This document shows positions 44,877 through 53,963 of a stretch of 64,000 nt of DNA, one piece after another. The stretch is from NCBI RefSeq assembly GCF_900163635.1, contig NZ_FUID01000026.1:62001-126000 (forward strand). The letters are read 5' to 3'. The stretch's first letter is position 1. Each line of letters begins with the position of its first letter. This DNA comes from Leucobacter sp. 7(1) (GTDB lineage: Bacteria > Actinomycetota > Actinomycetes > Actinomycetales > Microbacteriaceae). The notes beneath the pieces are model-generated. The model searched no databases and was not told where the DNA came from. It saw only the letters and a list, made by a program, of their open reading frames with translations. The position numbers and the translations under genes were made by a program.

Positions 44877-46346
44877 TTGGACAATGACGTTTGCTTCATG
44901 AGTGCAACAGCGCTCATCCCAGAGTTTCGCGCAGGCACTCTGTCGCCAGTTGAGGTGCTTGAATCCCAGATTGCTCGGGACTTGGCACATGGCGCGGTGA
45001 TCAACGCATTCACCGAACGACTGCACGATGAAGCACGAGAACATGCCCGTGCGGCAGAGCTCCGGTACCGCCGTGCGGAACCGGGCGAACCGCTTCCTCA
45101 GTTGCTCGGAGTTACCGTTGCGACCAAAGAGAAACACCAGATTGCGGGGCACCGAATCGAGCTGGGTCTCCTCGGGCATTCACGGGTCATCGCGGAGCAT
45201 AATCACCCGGTCGTGGATCGGCTCCGAAACGCTGGTGCGATCATACATGCACGCACCACAACGCCGGAGTACAGTTGCGCGACCGTCACCCACAGCCTGC
45301 TTTGGGGGACAACCCGGAATCCTTGGAACTTGGAGTTTTCCCCCGGGGGGTCTTCGGGCGGGGCCGGAGCTGCACTGGCGGCGGGGTTCACTACACTCGC
45401 TACAGCATCCGATATCGCGGGGTCGACGAGACTGCCTGCGGCTTTCACCGGGACGGTGGGGTACAAAGCGCCAGCTGGCCGGATCCCAGGAGATGGCCCG
45501 CTGGCGGCAGACTGGTATCGAGGAGACGGTCCCATGGGGCGGACGGTGGCCGATGTCGCTCTACTGACGAACGTATTGAGTGGCCTCCACGCAGGTGATG
45601 CGGCTTCGATCCCGGGCGGTCCGCACATCCGAACAGACTCCGAGGCGACGCCCAGACTTCGTGTGGCACTTAGCGTGGATCTTGGCGGGTACGCTGTGGA
45701 CGCGGACGTTGCTCGGCATACCCGTCGCATTGCGGAGCTACTGGCCGCGGCGGGGCACACCGTTGAAGAAGTCAACCTGCAGATTCGGCACGATGACGTC
45801 CACCGAACAGCGTTTACTCACTTCGGAAACATCCTCGGCCCTGCCATGCAGGAGCCGGTATCGAGAGCCGGAGATGTGTCCGCCTATACACGGCGATTCC
45901 TCGAAGATGCAGCGACGCAGGCGCGGCGGAATACGTTGTATGACTCGATAGAGGGGGAGCACCGTATCCAGCAGCTGCTGGCAGACGTCTTTACCCGTTT
46001 CGACCTTCTGATCTGCCCAACATCCGCGGTGGCCGCTCTCGATGCCGCGGGCGATTACCTAGATGGCGTCTCCGTCGATGGCACGCATCTCGAACACTAT
46101 TGGCAGGCGCATATGACCCTGCCCTTCAATATCGCGAATCGGCTTCCCGTCCTTGCGGTACCCAGTGGCATATCGCGTTTCGGTATCCCCACGGGGGTGC
46201 AACTCATCGGGTCACCGTTCGCTGAACAGCTCGTCTTCTCTGTCGGGTTGGAGATCGAGCGTGCCGAGCGATGGGACCTCAAACACCCCGGCACTGAACT
46301 CGGCAACACCTCACAACCGGAATCGTCAGAAGGAGTTACAAAATGA
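44877..46346 (+). CDS. Amidase signature family hydrolase
   Basis: About 489 residues from the TTG at 44877 (AAGGCGGG upstream); ATG 44898 is an alternative. The Ser-cisSer-Lys triad is visible: Lys in VATKEKHQIAG and the two serines in FSPGGSSGGAGAALAAGF, followed by DIAGSTRLPAAFTGTVGYK, the nucleophile-bearing segment. These enzymes hydrolyse carboxamides to acid and ammonia. The second half (FNIANRLPVLAVPSG ... GVQLIGSPFAEQLVF) is standard. The motif TRL rather than IRxP near the nucleophile is slightly unusual. It is the first enzyme gene after the LysR regulator and overlaps the dehydrogenase start by 4 bases. Confidence 0.88.
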   Translation: MDNDVCFMSATALIPEFRAGTLSPVEVLESQIARDLAHGAVINAFTERLHDEAREHARAAELRYRRAEPGEPLPQLLGVTVATKEKHQIAGHRIELGLLGHSRVIAEHNHPVVDRLRNAGAIIHARTTTPEYSCATVTHSLLWGTTRNPWNLEFSPGGSSGGAGAALAAGFTTLATASDIAGSTRLPAAFTGTVGYKAPAGRIPGDGPLAADWYRGDGPMGRTVADVALLTNVLSGLHAGDAASIPGGPHIRTDSEATPRLRVALSVDLGGYAVDADVARHTRRIAELLAAAGHTVEEVNLQIRHDDVHRTAFTHFGNILGPAMQEPVSRAGDVSAYTRRFLEDAATQARRNTLYDSIEGEHRIQQLLADVFTRFDLLICPTSAVAALDAAGDYLDGVSVDGTHLEHYWQAHMTLPFNIANRLPVLAVPSGISRFGIPTGVQLIGSPFAEQLVFSVGLEIERAERWDLKHPGTELGNTSQPESSEGVTK

Positions 46347-47449
46347 AGCAGTTCAAAGCGCTCATGTTCGAAGGTGGCACCAGCGAACCATACATCGGAG
46401 ACGCAGTGGTTCGAGAGCCCAAGGGCACCGAGGTTCTGGTGCGTCTTCTGGCAGCTGGGATCTGCCATTCTGACTTGCACGTGTTGCATGGCGACAATCC
46501 GGCAACCGAGAGGATCGTCCTTGGGCATGAGGGGGCTGGGATCGTTGAAGCGATCGGCCCTGACGTCACAGCAGTGGGTCTCGGCGACCAAGTTGTCATG
46601 TCGTGGTGGGCCCCGTGTGGGATCTGCGCCAACTGCAAGAATGCGCGGGAATGGTTGTGCCAGGACACGAAGGCGCTGCAGAACACGCTTCCCGACGGGA
46701 CTTCTCCTCTGGTTGGGGCTGATGGTGAGTCCCTCAAGCCCTTCCTGGGCGTAGGAGCGTACGCGGAATACACGCTTGTGCCCCAGGCTGCAGTTGTGAA
46801 AGTGCCGCACAGCGTACCCTCCAGCGTTGCAGCACTGATCGGATGCTCAGTGACCACCGGGATCGGTGCGGTGCTCAACACGGCTGAATTCCGCGCGGGC
46901 CAGACTGCAGTGGTAGTTGGCTGCGGTGGCGTGGGGCAGTCGGTGATTATGGGCCTCAAACTCGCGGGAGCCGCGGAGATCATTGCGGTCGATCTATCCG
47001 AAGATCGCCTGGACCAAGCTCGCTTAGTGGGTGCTACGCACGTGGTGAATCCAGGGGCAGTCGACTCAGTAGAGGCGGTGCTTGCCCGAGTTCCCAATGG
47101 TGTCGATTTCGCATTTGACGCGATCGGTCGGCCCCAGACGATTCCGACACTTCTTCCGATGGTCAGATCTGGTGGTGCAGGAGTTGTTGTAGGACTGCCT
47201 CCGCGGGAGGAAGAGATCGGGATCAAAGTGTGGGAAATGGTGGTCACCGGGAAACGGCTGCTCGGGTGCTACTACGGGAGCTCACGACCCCAAGTCGATT
47301 TCCCGAAGATGATCGACCTCTACCTCGCGGGAATGCTTGATATTGAGTCGCTGATTGGCGAGGAAGTCCCGCTTGAGCAGGCGGCTGCGGGCGTGAAAGG
47401 CCTCGAACGCGCCATTGGGAAGCGGAAAATCGTCCGCTTTGGAATCTAG
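46343..47449 (+). CDS. Zinc-dependent alcohol dehydrogenase
   Basis: 368 residues, ATG overlapping the amidase stop, AAGGAG box upstream. Medium-chain dehydrogenase: catalytic zinc ligands in GICHSDLHVLHGD (Cys, then His and Glu in LGHEGAGIVE), structural-zinc cysteines in PCGICANCKNAREWLC, and the NAD-binding VVVGCGGVGQSVIMGLKLAG with Asp (VDLS) for NAD rather than NADP. GCYYGSSRPQVDFPKMIDLY matches the class III/aryl-alcohol-type subgroup. It would oxidise an alcohol to an aldehyde, which the next enzyme could oxidise further. Confidence 0.92.
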   Translation: MKQFKALMFEGGTSEPYIGDAVVREPKGTEVLVRLLAAGICHSDLHVLHGDNPATERIVLGHEGAGIVEAIGPDVTAVGLGDQVVMSWWAPCGICANCKNAREWLCQDTKALQNTLPDGTSPLVGADGESLKPFLGVGAYAEYTLVPQAAVVKVPHSVPSSVAALIGCSVTTGIGAVLNTAEFRAGQTAVVVGCGGVGQSVIMGLKLAGAAEIIAVDLSEDRLDQARLVGATHVVNPGAVDSVEAVLARVPNGVDFAFDAIGRPQTIPTLLPMVRSGGAGVVVGLPPREEEIGIKVWEMVVTGKRLLGCYYGSSRPQVDFPKMIDLYLAGMLDIESLIGEEVPLEQAAAGVKGLERAIGKRKIVRFGI

Positions 47450-47461
47450 GAGGACCCGGAA

Positions 47462-48853
47462 ATGACACGATACGTATCTCTGAATCCTGCGACCGGCCAA
47501 GAGCGGGCCCGGTTCCCTGAAGCAACCCAGGCTCAGATCGATGAGACGCTTGTCCGGTCCGCAGCCTCACGCACCGCTCTCTTGGACATGGGAGTCGCCG
47601 GACGCGCGGCAGCACTTATGCGGGTGGCGGCTATGTACCGCGACCGTAGCCAGGAACTTGGCGAACTCATCGCTTTGGAGATGGGGAAACCTATTGGCCA
47701 AGCAGTCTGGGAGGCGGAGCATTGCGCTGATATCTACAGCTACTACGCATCCGAGGGGCCATCGTACATCGCCGATGAACCGATGCAGCGACCATACGGA
47801 GGAGGGAGTGGTGTCATTCGCACCGAGGCGATCGGCCCGCTGCTGGGGATCATGCCGTGGAATTTCCCGTACTACCAGGTCGCTCGGTTTGCTGGCCCCA
47901 ATCTGCTCATCGGAAACCCGATCTTGCTGAAGCACTCGCTCATCTGCGGAGGCTCGGCGGCGGTGATGGAAGAGATTTTTCAGGCTGCAGGATTTCCCGA
48001 GTTTGCGTATCAAAATCTGTACGCAACACATGACCAAGTAGGACAGATGATTCACGATGAGCGCGTACGAGGAATCTCGCTCACAGGGTCGGAGCGTGCT
48101 GGTGCTCGCGTCGCGGCGCAGGCGGGGCAGGCCCTCAAGAAGGTAGTGCTTGAACTGGGTGGCTCGGACGCATTTGTCGTGCTGGAAGACGCGGATGTCA
48201 CCGCCGCGGCAGCTGCCGCGGCTCGTGGAAGGTTTGGGAACGCCGGCCAATCGTGTACCTCGTCAAAGCGCATCATCGTTGTCGACGAGATTTACGATGC
48301 ATTTGTCGCTGCACTCGAGGGCGAGATTCGGGAGCTCCAAGTTGGAGACCCACTGGATCCGGCCAACGGGGTGGGGCCGCTTTCCTCGGCAAGCGCTCGC
48401 GCTGAAATCGCAGAACAGGTTTCTGACGCTCGGGAGCGCGGGGCTCACGTGCGTATCGGGGGAGAAGAGCTGCCGGGCGGAGGATTCTTCTACGCACCGA
48501 CACTGATTACGGATGTCCCGGAAGACGCCCGCATCTTTCGTGAAGAAGTCTTCGGTCCGGTTGCCGTTGTGTACCGAGCTCAGTCCGAGGCGGACGCCAT
48601 CCGCCGTGCAAATGACAGTGACTTTGGGCTCGGCGGATCCGTGTTTTCCACCGACGCTGTGCGTGCGCATCGGGTCGCCGAGCAGCTCGAAACCGGAATG
48701 GTATGGATCAACTCCGAACCCGCGTCGGCAATCGATGGCCCGTTCGGCGGGGTGAAGCGGTCCGGGACTGGCCGCGAGCTTGGCCGCTTCGGCCTAGCGG
48801 AGTTTTCTGTCAAGAAGCTCATCCGGAACCTCTCCGATTTCTCGCCAGCCTGA
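47462..48853 (+). CDS. Aldehyde dehydrogenase, succinate-semialdehyde dehydrogenase-like
   Basis: 463 residues, 12 bases after the alcohol dehydrogenase gene (GGAGGA box). NAD(P)-dependent ALDH fold: MPWNFPYYQVARFAGPNL, the general base Glu in VLELGGSDAFVVLED, the catalytic Cys in GNAGQSCTSSKRI, and EEVFGPVAVVYR. The shortened N-terminus and GGVKRSGTGRELGRFGLAEF end are typical of the Sad/YneI-type succinate-semialdehyde dehydrogenase group, so a short-chain semialdehyde is a plausible substrate. Confidence 0.9.
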   Translation: MTRYVSLNPATGQERARFPEATQAQIDETLVRSAASRTALLDMGVAGRAAALMRVAAMYRDRSQELGELIALEMGKPIGQAVWEAEHCADIYSYYASEGPSYIADEPMQRPYGGGSGVIRTEAIGPLLGIMPWNFPYYQVARFAGPNLLIGNPILLKHSLICGGSAAVMEEIFQAAGFPEFAYQNLYATHDQVGQMIHDERVRGISLTGSERAGARVAAQAGQALKKVVLELGGSDAFVVLEDADVTAAAAAAARGRFGNAGQSCTSSKRIIVVDEIYDAFVAALEGEIRELQVGDPLDPANGVGPLSSASARAEIAEQVSDARERGAHVRIGGEELPGGGFFYAPTLITDVPEDARIFREEVFGPVAVVYRAQSEADAIRRANDSDFGLGGSVFSTDAVRAHRVAEQLETGMVWINSEPASAIDGPFGGVKRSGTGRELGRFGLAEFSVKKLIRNLSDFSPA

Positions 48854-48889
48854 ATTGGCTCTCAGACAGAATCCATCGATAGGAAAACT

Positions 48890-49681
48890 ATGACCGGGCA
48901 ACATCCGATCCTTGAGATCAAGCACATGCACAAAGCGTTTCTCGTTCACGGGGAACCGAGTGTGGTGCTGCGTGACGTCACGCTGAACGTTCATGAGGGC
49001 GAGTTTGTGTCGCTGATCGGCCCAAGCGGGTGCGGGAAGACCACGGTCCTCCGAACAGTCGCCGGGTTTGCACCTGAGAGCAGCGGAGAAGTTCGTTTGA
49101 ATGGCGAACCGATTCACAAGAATCGCGGGAACGTGGGAGTCGTATTCCAAGCTCCCAACCTACTCCCGTGGCTCACCGCCTCACAGAACGTGGAGCTGGC
49201 GCTGAGGCAATTTGGCATCAGGAGCAAGGCCGAACGCCGCGAGCGTGCAGCAAGCGCGCTCGCGGAAGTGGGGCTGGGCCAAGCGCTCGGAAAGTACCCA
49301 GCTGAGTTGTCTGGAGGAATGCAACAGCGCGTGGGGATCGCCCGCGCCCTCGCGCATGATCCAGAGGTGCTCCTGATGGATGAGCCATTTGGGGCACTCG
49401 ATGCCATCACCCGAGAACAATTGGACTTTCAGCTCCTGGACTTCTGGGAAGCGCAACGCAGGACCGTGTTGTTCGTGACCCACTCGATTGAAGAAGCAGT
49501 CCTGCTTTCCGACAGGGTGATCTGCATGAAGCCGAATCCGGGCGAGATTGTCGCGGATCACCGGGTTTCGTTTTCCCGACCGCGCACCCTGGCGCAGTTG
49601 GGCGATCCCGCTTTCATCGATGAGGTTCGTGAGGTTCGCAGTCACATCGAGCAGTACTACGAGCAAAGGAACGAGAAGTGA
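48890..49681 (+). CDS. ABC transporter ATP-binding protein, NitT/TauT type
   Basis: 263 residues. Walker A GPSGCGKTT (about 45-53), Q-loop in VVFQAPNLLPWLTA, signature LSGGMQQRVGIARAL, Walker B VLLMDEPFGALD and the H-loop in FVTHSIEEA are intact. LLPWLTASQNVELAL is the pattern of nitrate/sulfonate/taurine importers (SsuB/TauB). It pairs with the permease overlapping its stop and with the lipoprotein at 50558. Confidence 0.94.
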   Translation: MTGQHPILEIKHMHKAFLVHGEPSVVLRDVTLNVHEGEFVSLIGPSGCGKTTVLRTVAGFAPESSGEVRLNGEPIHKNRGNVGVVFQAPNLLPWLTASQNVELALRQFGIRSKAERRERAASALAEVGLGQALGKYPAELSGGMQQRVGIARALAHDPEVLLMDEPFGALDAITREQLDFQLLDFWEAQRRTVLFVTHSIEEAVLLSDRVICMKPNPGEIVADHRVSFSRPRTLAQLGDPAFIDEVREVRSHIEQYYEQRNEK

Positions 49682-50514
49682 ACGCGCAACAGCTCACCGC
49701 CGAGCGGGAGACCCGCTATGAGGAAGCGATCGCAAGCGTCCAAGCTGAGTCGCGGAAAACGAGAGCCTCTCGACGTCGAGGGACACTCCTTGCCGCGATC
49801 ATCTTCGTGGGCGTCGTCGGGCTCATTGAGGTTGTCTTGGCCGTCGCACGGGTCCCCGAATGGACAATCCCTCGACCCACGAGAATCGCGGAAGCTTGGT
49901 GGCAGAATCTCGGGAACGTCATCTTGCCGAACGCCGGAATTACTCTGCTCGAGGTCTTGATCGGGTTTGTCTGCGGTGCCGTGATCGGCGTGGTCCTCGG
50001 GGGAGTAATCGGTGAGTACCAGATCCTCGATAAGATCCTTTCGCCGTTCATCTTGATCCTCATCACGACTCCGGTTGTCGCGCTGGTGCCATTGCTCATG
50101 CTTTGGTTCGGGTACGGGCTTGAGACAAAGATCATTGCCGCGGCTATCGCGTCATTTCCTCCCATCATGATGAACACGGTGGCGGGGCTGACGAAGACGC
50201 CAGCTATGCACCTAGACCTGATGAAGTACCTGGGGGCGAGCCGCTGGGAAGTGTTCACTCGAGTGAAATTCCTGAACGCGCTGCCGTCAATTTTTACCGG
50301 CCTCACGATCGGCTCGATCTTCGCACTGATCACAACGGTCGCGGCAGAATTTGTGGGTGGCTCGACAGGGCTGGGAAATCGCCTTATCTACTACGCGAGC
50401 ACGGTTCAAACTCCGCTCATGTTCGCGATCATTCTCTCGCTGGCGGTCATCGGGATCATTATCTACGTCTCGGTCGCGGCCCTGGCGCGCCGAGTCGTCA
50501 CTTGGCAGAACTAG
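49678..50514 (+). CDS. ABC transporter permease, SsuC/TauC type
   Basis: 278 residues from a GTG overlapping the ATPase stop by 4 bases. The first ~38 residues are charged and cytoplasmic, followed by about six membrane helices. The ATPase-contact loop reads KYLGASRWEVFTRVKFLNALPSIF, the EAA-type motif of this permease class, and PRPTRIAEAWW is the usual early periplasmic segment. It forms the translocation path of the importer. Confidence 0.92.
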   Translation: MNAQQLTAERETRYEEAIASVQAESRKTRASRRRGTLLAAIIFVGVVGLIEVVLAVARVPEWTIPRPTRIAEAWWQNLGNVILPNAGITLLEVLIGFVCGAVIGVVLGGVIGEYQILDKILSPFILILITTPVVALVPLLMLWFGYGLETKIIAAAIASFPPIMMNTVAGLTKTPAMHLDLMKYLGASRWEVFTRVKFLNALPSIFTGLTIGSIFALITTVAAEFVGGSTGLGNRLIYYASTVQTPLMFAIILSLAVIGIIIYVSVAALARRVVTWQN

Positions 50515-50557
50515 TTCACCCGGGACTTTGCTGCATCAGTTGTGAAACGGAAAGGAA

Positions 50558-51658
50558 ATGACAATGAGGTCAATCAGAATGAAACGAACTCTCTTCGGTC
50601 TGGGGAGCGTTGTTGCCGCTGGAGCACTGTTGCTCGGGTGCGCCGCAGCTCCAAGTGGAGGCACGTCACCTGGCGGAGAGGACGCCGCATCGGATGGTGT
50701 GCGCGATGTCAGAGTCGTGCTCGCGGTGAACAAAGAACTCGCTGGTGAGAACGCCAATCTTCATGTGGCAAATGAACTTGGCTACGCAGAAGAGAACGGG
50801 ATCCGATTTGTCTTGGAAAGCGCGCTCGGAAGCACCGACGGAACGAAACTTGTCTCAACTGGGCAGGCAGAAGTGGCATACCCCTCACCGTTTGTCGCAT
50901 TGACCGCCCGGGCCTCCGGAGTCCCAATCGTTTCGGTATTCGATAATCTCCAGACCAACATCTTCGGATTCGCGGTGAAACCGAACAGCCCGATTGCTTC
51001 CATCGCCGATCTGAAAGGAAAGAAGGTGGCATTGGGAGACGGAGGATGGACAGTGATTGCGGCACCACTGCTCGCGAGTGCCGGCCTCACTATTGACGAC
51101 GTGGAGTGGGTGGTGGCCGGAGAACGTCGGCAGCTCGCAGTGGAGCAGGGCGACGTCGACGCGGTCCTCACCTGGGAAATGGAGTACCAGAATTGGGCGG
51201 ACCAAGGACTTGAGTTCCGGGTGTTTGGCCAGGACTCGGTCCCCTATCAGTCCAATACGCTCGTGATGAGCGAGGAGCTGGTGAAATCGGATCCGGATCT
51301 TGTCAAGGCGATCGCCCGGGCGTCGGCCATGGGTGCGGAGTTTATCCAGCACAACCCCGAAGCAGGGGCGCAGATTGCTACGCAAACCTATGAGGGGACA
51401 ACTCCGCAGTCGCTGGAAGGTATGACAGCGGTGGTCACCAAGCTGGCCGAGTTGATGGCCGGAGGCGAAGGCGGAACTGATCGGTACGGTGCGCATCGGG
51501 CCGACGACTGGCAAGGTCTTGCGGACTCGCTCTTTGCAGATGGCGTCATCGGCGCCGAGGTAGACGTTTCCACGATGCTCTCCGACGATTTCATCGACTA
51601 TGCGAATGATTTTGATCGAGATCGTGTTCGTCAGGACGCTGAGGGCTACAAGCCGTAG
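50558..51658 (+). CDS. ABC substrate-binding lipoprotein (NMT1/SsuA-like)
   Basis: 366 residues with an AAAGGAA box. The lipobox LLGC places the lipidated cysteine at residue 28. The mature protein has the two-lobe NMT1/THI5-like fold of nitrate-, sulfonate- and pyrimidine-type binding proteins: NANLHVANELGYAEENGI, GTDGTKLVS-like STDGTKLVSTGQAEVAYP, KGKKVALGDGGWTVIAAPLL, and QGDVDAVLTWEMEY. Ligand unknown; the neighbouring amidase and dehydrogenases suggest an amide or related hydroxylated compound. Confidence 0.92.
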   Translation: MTMRSIRMKRTLFGLGSVVAAGALLLGCAAAPSGGTSPGGEDAASDGVRDVRVVLAVNKELAGENANLHVANELGYAEENGIRFVLESALGSTDGTKLVSTGQAEVAYPSPFVALTARASGVPIVSVFDNLQTNIFGFAVKPNSPIASIADLKGKKVALGDGGWTVIAAPLLASAGLTIDDVEWVVAGERRQLAVEQGDVDAVLTWEMEYQNWADQGLEFRVFGQDSVPYQSNTLVMSEELVKSDPDLVKAIARASAMGAEFIQHNPEAGAQIATQTYEGTTPQSLEGMTAVVTKLAELMAGGEGGTDRYGAHRADDWQGLADSLFADGVIGAEVDVSTMLSDDFIDYANDFDRDRVRQDAEGYKP

Positions 51659-51669
51659 CGCAGGGAACG

Positions 51670-51708
51670 CGCGAGGGCTGGCTGACTCTGTGCAGACCAG
51701 CCCTCGCG
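51670..51708. terminator. Bidirectional terminator after ABC importer genes
   Basis: CGCGAGGGCTGG (51670-51681) and CCAGCCCTCGCG (51697-51708) make a perfect 12-bp stem with a 15-base loop between the convergent lipoprotein and carboxylase epsilon genes. Confidence 0.75.
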
Positions 51709-51718
51709 TACGTGGAGA

Positions 51719-52069
51719 TTACCCCTCTGCGAGCAGGTCCGAGATGCCCTCGGGCACGCGCTGCGACCGGGCCCAGGGCTCACGGTCGCGGCGCGCCACA
51801 CGTTTCATCTGCTGAGATTCTTCGGAGCGTACCTGCGTCAGCACGGCAATCACGGCGGCGCGCTCCTCCGCGCTCACCTGACGCGTCACGAAGTGAATGT
51901 CCTCGCCGTGGATCGCGTCATCCTGCGGGCCCAGCTCTTCGCGCTTGGCCGCGTCGCGGGCGGCCGCGTCGGGCGGCAGTTGGCCGTCGGTGAGGTCGTC
52001 ACTGTTGGGATCGCCGCGGAGCTCGGCGGCGATCCCCTCAGCGCTTGTTGGGGTCTGCACGGCGCTCAC
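51719..52069 (-). CDS. Acyl-CoA carboxylase epsilon chain
   Basis: 116 residues from a GTG that overlaps the beta-chain stop by 4 bases. The last half, [21 protein letters not shown] followed by a Trp-containing segment (REPWARSQR), matches the AccE/PccE small subunit found only in actinobacteria, which binds and stabilises the alpha-beta complex. The N-terminal half is acidic and low-complexity; epsilon chains often have such variable ends. Position directly after the beta chain supports the call. Confidence 0.85.
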   Translation of the reverse strand: MSAVQTPTSAEGIAAELRGDPNSDDLTDGQLPPDAAARDAAKREELGPQDDAIHGEDIHFVTRQVSAEERAAVIAVLTQVRSEESQQMKRVARRDREPWARSQRVPEGISDLLAEG

Positions 52070-53667
52070 AGGGGGATGTTGCCGTGCTTCTTGGCGGGCT
52101 GCTCGGTGCGCTTGCCGCGCAGGCCGCGCAGCGACTTGATTACGGCGAGGCGCGTGCCCGCTGGCTCGAGCACGTTGTCGAGCTCGCCGCGCTCGGCAGC
52201 GAGGAATGGGCTCGTCACATCGGCCGTGTACTTCGCGGTCAGCTCGGCGCGCAGCGCCTCAACGTCCTCGCCGCGCTCGGCGGCGGCCGCGAGCTCCTTG
52301 CGGTACAGGATGTTGACGGCACCGGAACCACCCATGACGGCGATTTCGGCCGTGGGCCAGGCGATGTTGAAATCGGCACCCATCTGCTTCGAGCCCATGA
52401 CGATGTACGCCCCACCGTAGGCCTTGCGCGTGATGATCGTGACGAGCGGCACAGTTGCCTCAGCGTAGGCGTAGAGCAGCTTCGCGCCGCGGCGGATCAC
52501 GCCCTGCAGCTCCTGGTCGGTGCCGGGCAGGTACCCGGGCACATCGACGAGGGTAAGGATCGGGATCGAGAACGCGTCACAGAACCGCACGAAGCGTGCA
52601 GCCTTCTCGCTCGCGTCGATGTTCAGGGTGCCCGCCATCTGGTTCGGCTGGTTCGCAACGATACCGACCGTGCGGCCTTCGACGCGGCCGAAGCCGATGA
52701 GCATGTTGGGGGCGAACAGCGGCTGCACCTCGAGGAAGTCGCCGGAGTCGAGGATTCCCTCGATGACAACCTTCATGTCGTAGGGCTGGTTCGGGCTGTC
52801 CGGGATCAGGGTGTTGAGGCGGCGATCCGCATCCGTGATTTCGAGCGCAGTGTCACTGTCGTAGACGGGAGCCTCTGCCAGATTGTTGTCTGGAAGGTAG
52901 CTGATCAGGGCGCGCGCGTAGTCAAGCGCATCGTGCTCGTCGCTCGCGAGGTAGTGGGAGACGCCGCTCGTCTTGTTGTGCGTGAGTGCGCCGCCGAGCT
53001 CCTCGAAGCCGACCTCCTCGCCCGTGACAGTCTTGATGACGTCGGGGCCGGTAACGAACATGTGGCTTGTCTTGTCGACCATGATGACGAAGTCAGTGAG
53101 GGCGGGGGAGTACACCGCGCCGCCGGCCGAGGGGCCCATCACGATGGAGATCTGCGGGATGACACCCGAGCACATCGTGTTCAGGCGGAAGATGTTGGCA
53201 TATTTGGAGAGCGAAACGACACCCTCCTGGATGCGCGCTCCGCCCGAGTCCAGGATTCCGAAGACGGGAGCGCCGGTCTTCAGCGCGAACTCCATCGCCT
53301 TCACGATCTTCTCGCCGGCGACTTCGCCGAGCGAGCCACCGAAGGTTGTGAAGTCCTGCGAGTACACCACGACCTGTCGGCCGTGGATCGTGCCCGCACC
53401 GGTGACCACCGAGTCGCCGAACGGGTGGCTCTTTTCCATGCCGAAGCCCACGCTGCGGTGCTTCACGTACTTGTCGAACTCAACAAACGAGCCCGGGTCT
53501 AGCAGCGCGGTGATGCGCTCGCGCGCAGTCATCTTGCCGCGCGGGTGCTGCTTGGCCGCGGCCGCAGCATCGCGATCGCCCACGGCTTCCTGGTACTTGC
53601 GGCGATGGTCGGCGATGCGCCCCGCGGTGGTGGCCGGGGTCGCTGGAGTGGCGTTTTCTGCAGTCAC
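52066..53667 (-). CDS. Acyl-CoA carboxylase beta chain (carboxyltransferase)
   Basis: 533 residues from the GTG at 53667; longer extension to 53718 is unlikely. Two crotonase-like halves form the carboxyltransferase: the first with [35 protein letters not shown] and [17 protein letters not shown], the second with [20 protein letters not shown] and [21 protein letters not shown]. These are propionyl/acetyl-CoA carboxylase beta (AccD5/PccB) signatures. It transfers the carboxyl group from biotin on the alpha chain (11270-13036) to acyl-CoA. It is divergent from birA. Confidence 0.94.
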   Translation of the reverse strand: MTAENATPATPATTAGRIADHRRKYQEAVGDRDAAAAAKQHPRGKMTARERITALLDPGSFVEFDKYVKHRSVGFGMEKSHPFGDSVVTGAGTIHGRQVVVYSQDFTTFGGSLGEVAGEKIVKAMEFALKTGAPVFGILDSGGARIQEGVVSLSKYANIFRLNTMCSGVIPQISIVMGPSAGGAVYSPALTDFVIMVDKTSHMFVTGPDVIKTVTGEEVGFEELGGALTHNKTSGVSHYLASDEHDALDYARALISYLPDNNLAEAPVYDSDTALEITDADRRLNTLIPDSPNQPYDMKVVIEGILDSGDFLEVQPLFAPNMLIGFGRVEGRTVGIVANQPNQMAGTLNIDASEKAARFVRFCDAFSIPILTLVDVPGYLPGTDQELQGVIRRGAKLLYAYAEATVPLVTIITRKAYGGAYIVMGSKQMGADFNIAWPTAEIAVMGGSGAVNILYRKELAAAAERGEDVEALRAELTAKYTADVTSPFLAAERGELDNVLEPAGTRLAVIKSLRGLRGKRTEQPAKKHGNIPL

Positions 53668-53963
53668 GGATGCCAGCCTAGCGCGGAGCCCATGCCTGTA
53701 CCCTCCGAACCTCTCCAATGGAATCCCGGATCCTTCGTCACTTCTCTACCAAAAGTGGCCCTCACGCGTCTGCCGCGCCCACCTCCCGCTCGCTCATCGG
53801 CACGGAGATTCTGCGGTACTGCGGAGATTTTTCGTGGATATCGGTACCTCGCCCGAGAATCTCCGACCCGCTCGTTTGTCGTGACTGGACCCGTGCTTCA
53901 CGACGAGCGTGTGCGTGGCCTGAGGAACGGCAGATTGAGCGCCTTCCGGTATACCGTGGAGGC
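53668..53963. promoter_or_regulatory. Divergent accD-birA intergenic region with repeated CGGAGATT element
   Basis: 296 bases without a gene. CGGAGATT occurs at 53803-53810 and GGAGATTT at 53823-53830 in one direction, and AATCTCCG at 53858-53865 in the other; the outer pair extends to a perfect 10-bp inverted repeat (CGGAGATTCT 53803-53812, AGAATCTCCG 53856-53865). A shared operator for the carboxylase and biotin ligase genes is possible. It does not resemble the known BioQ site. Confidence 0.4.
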
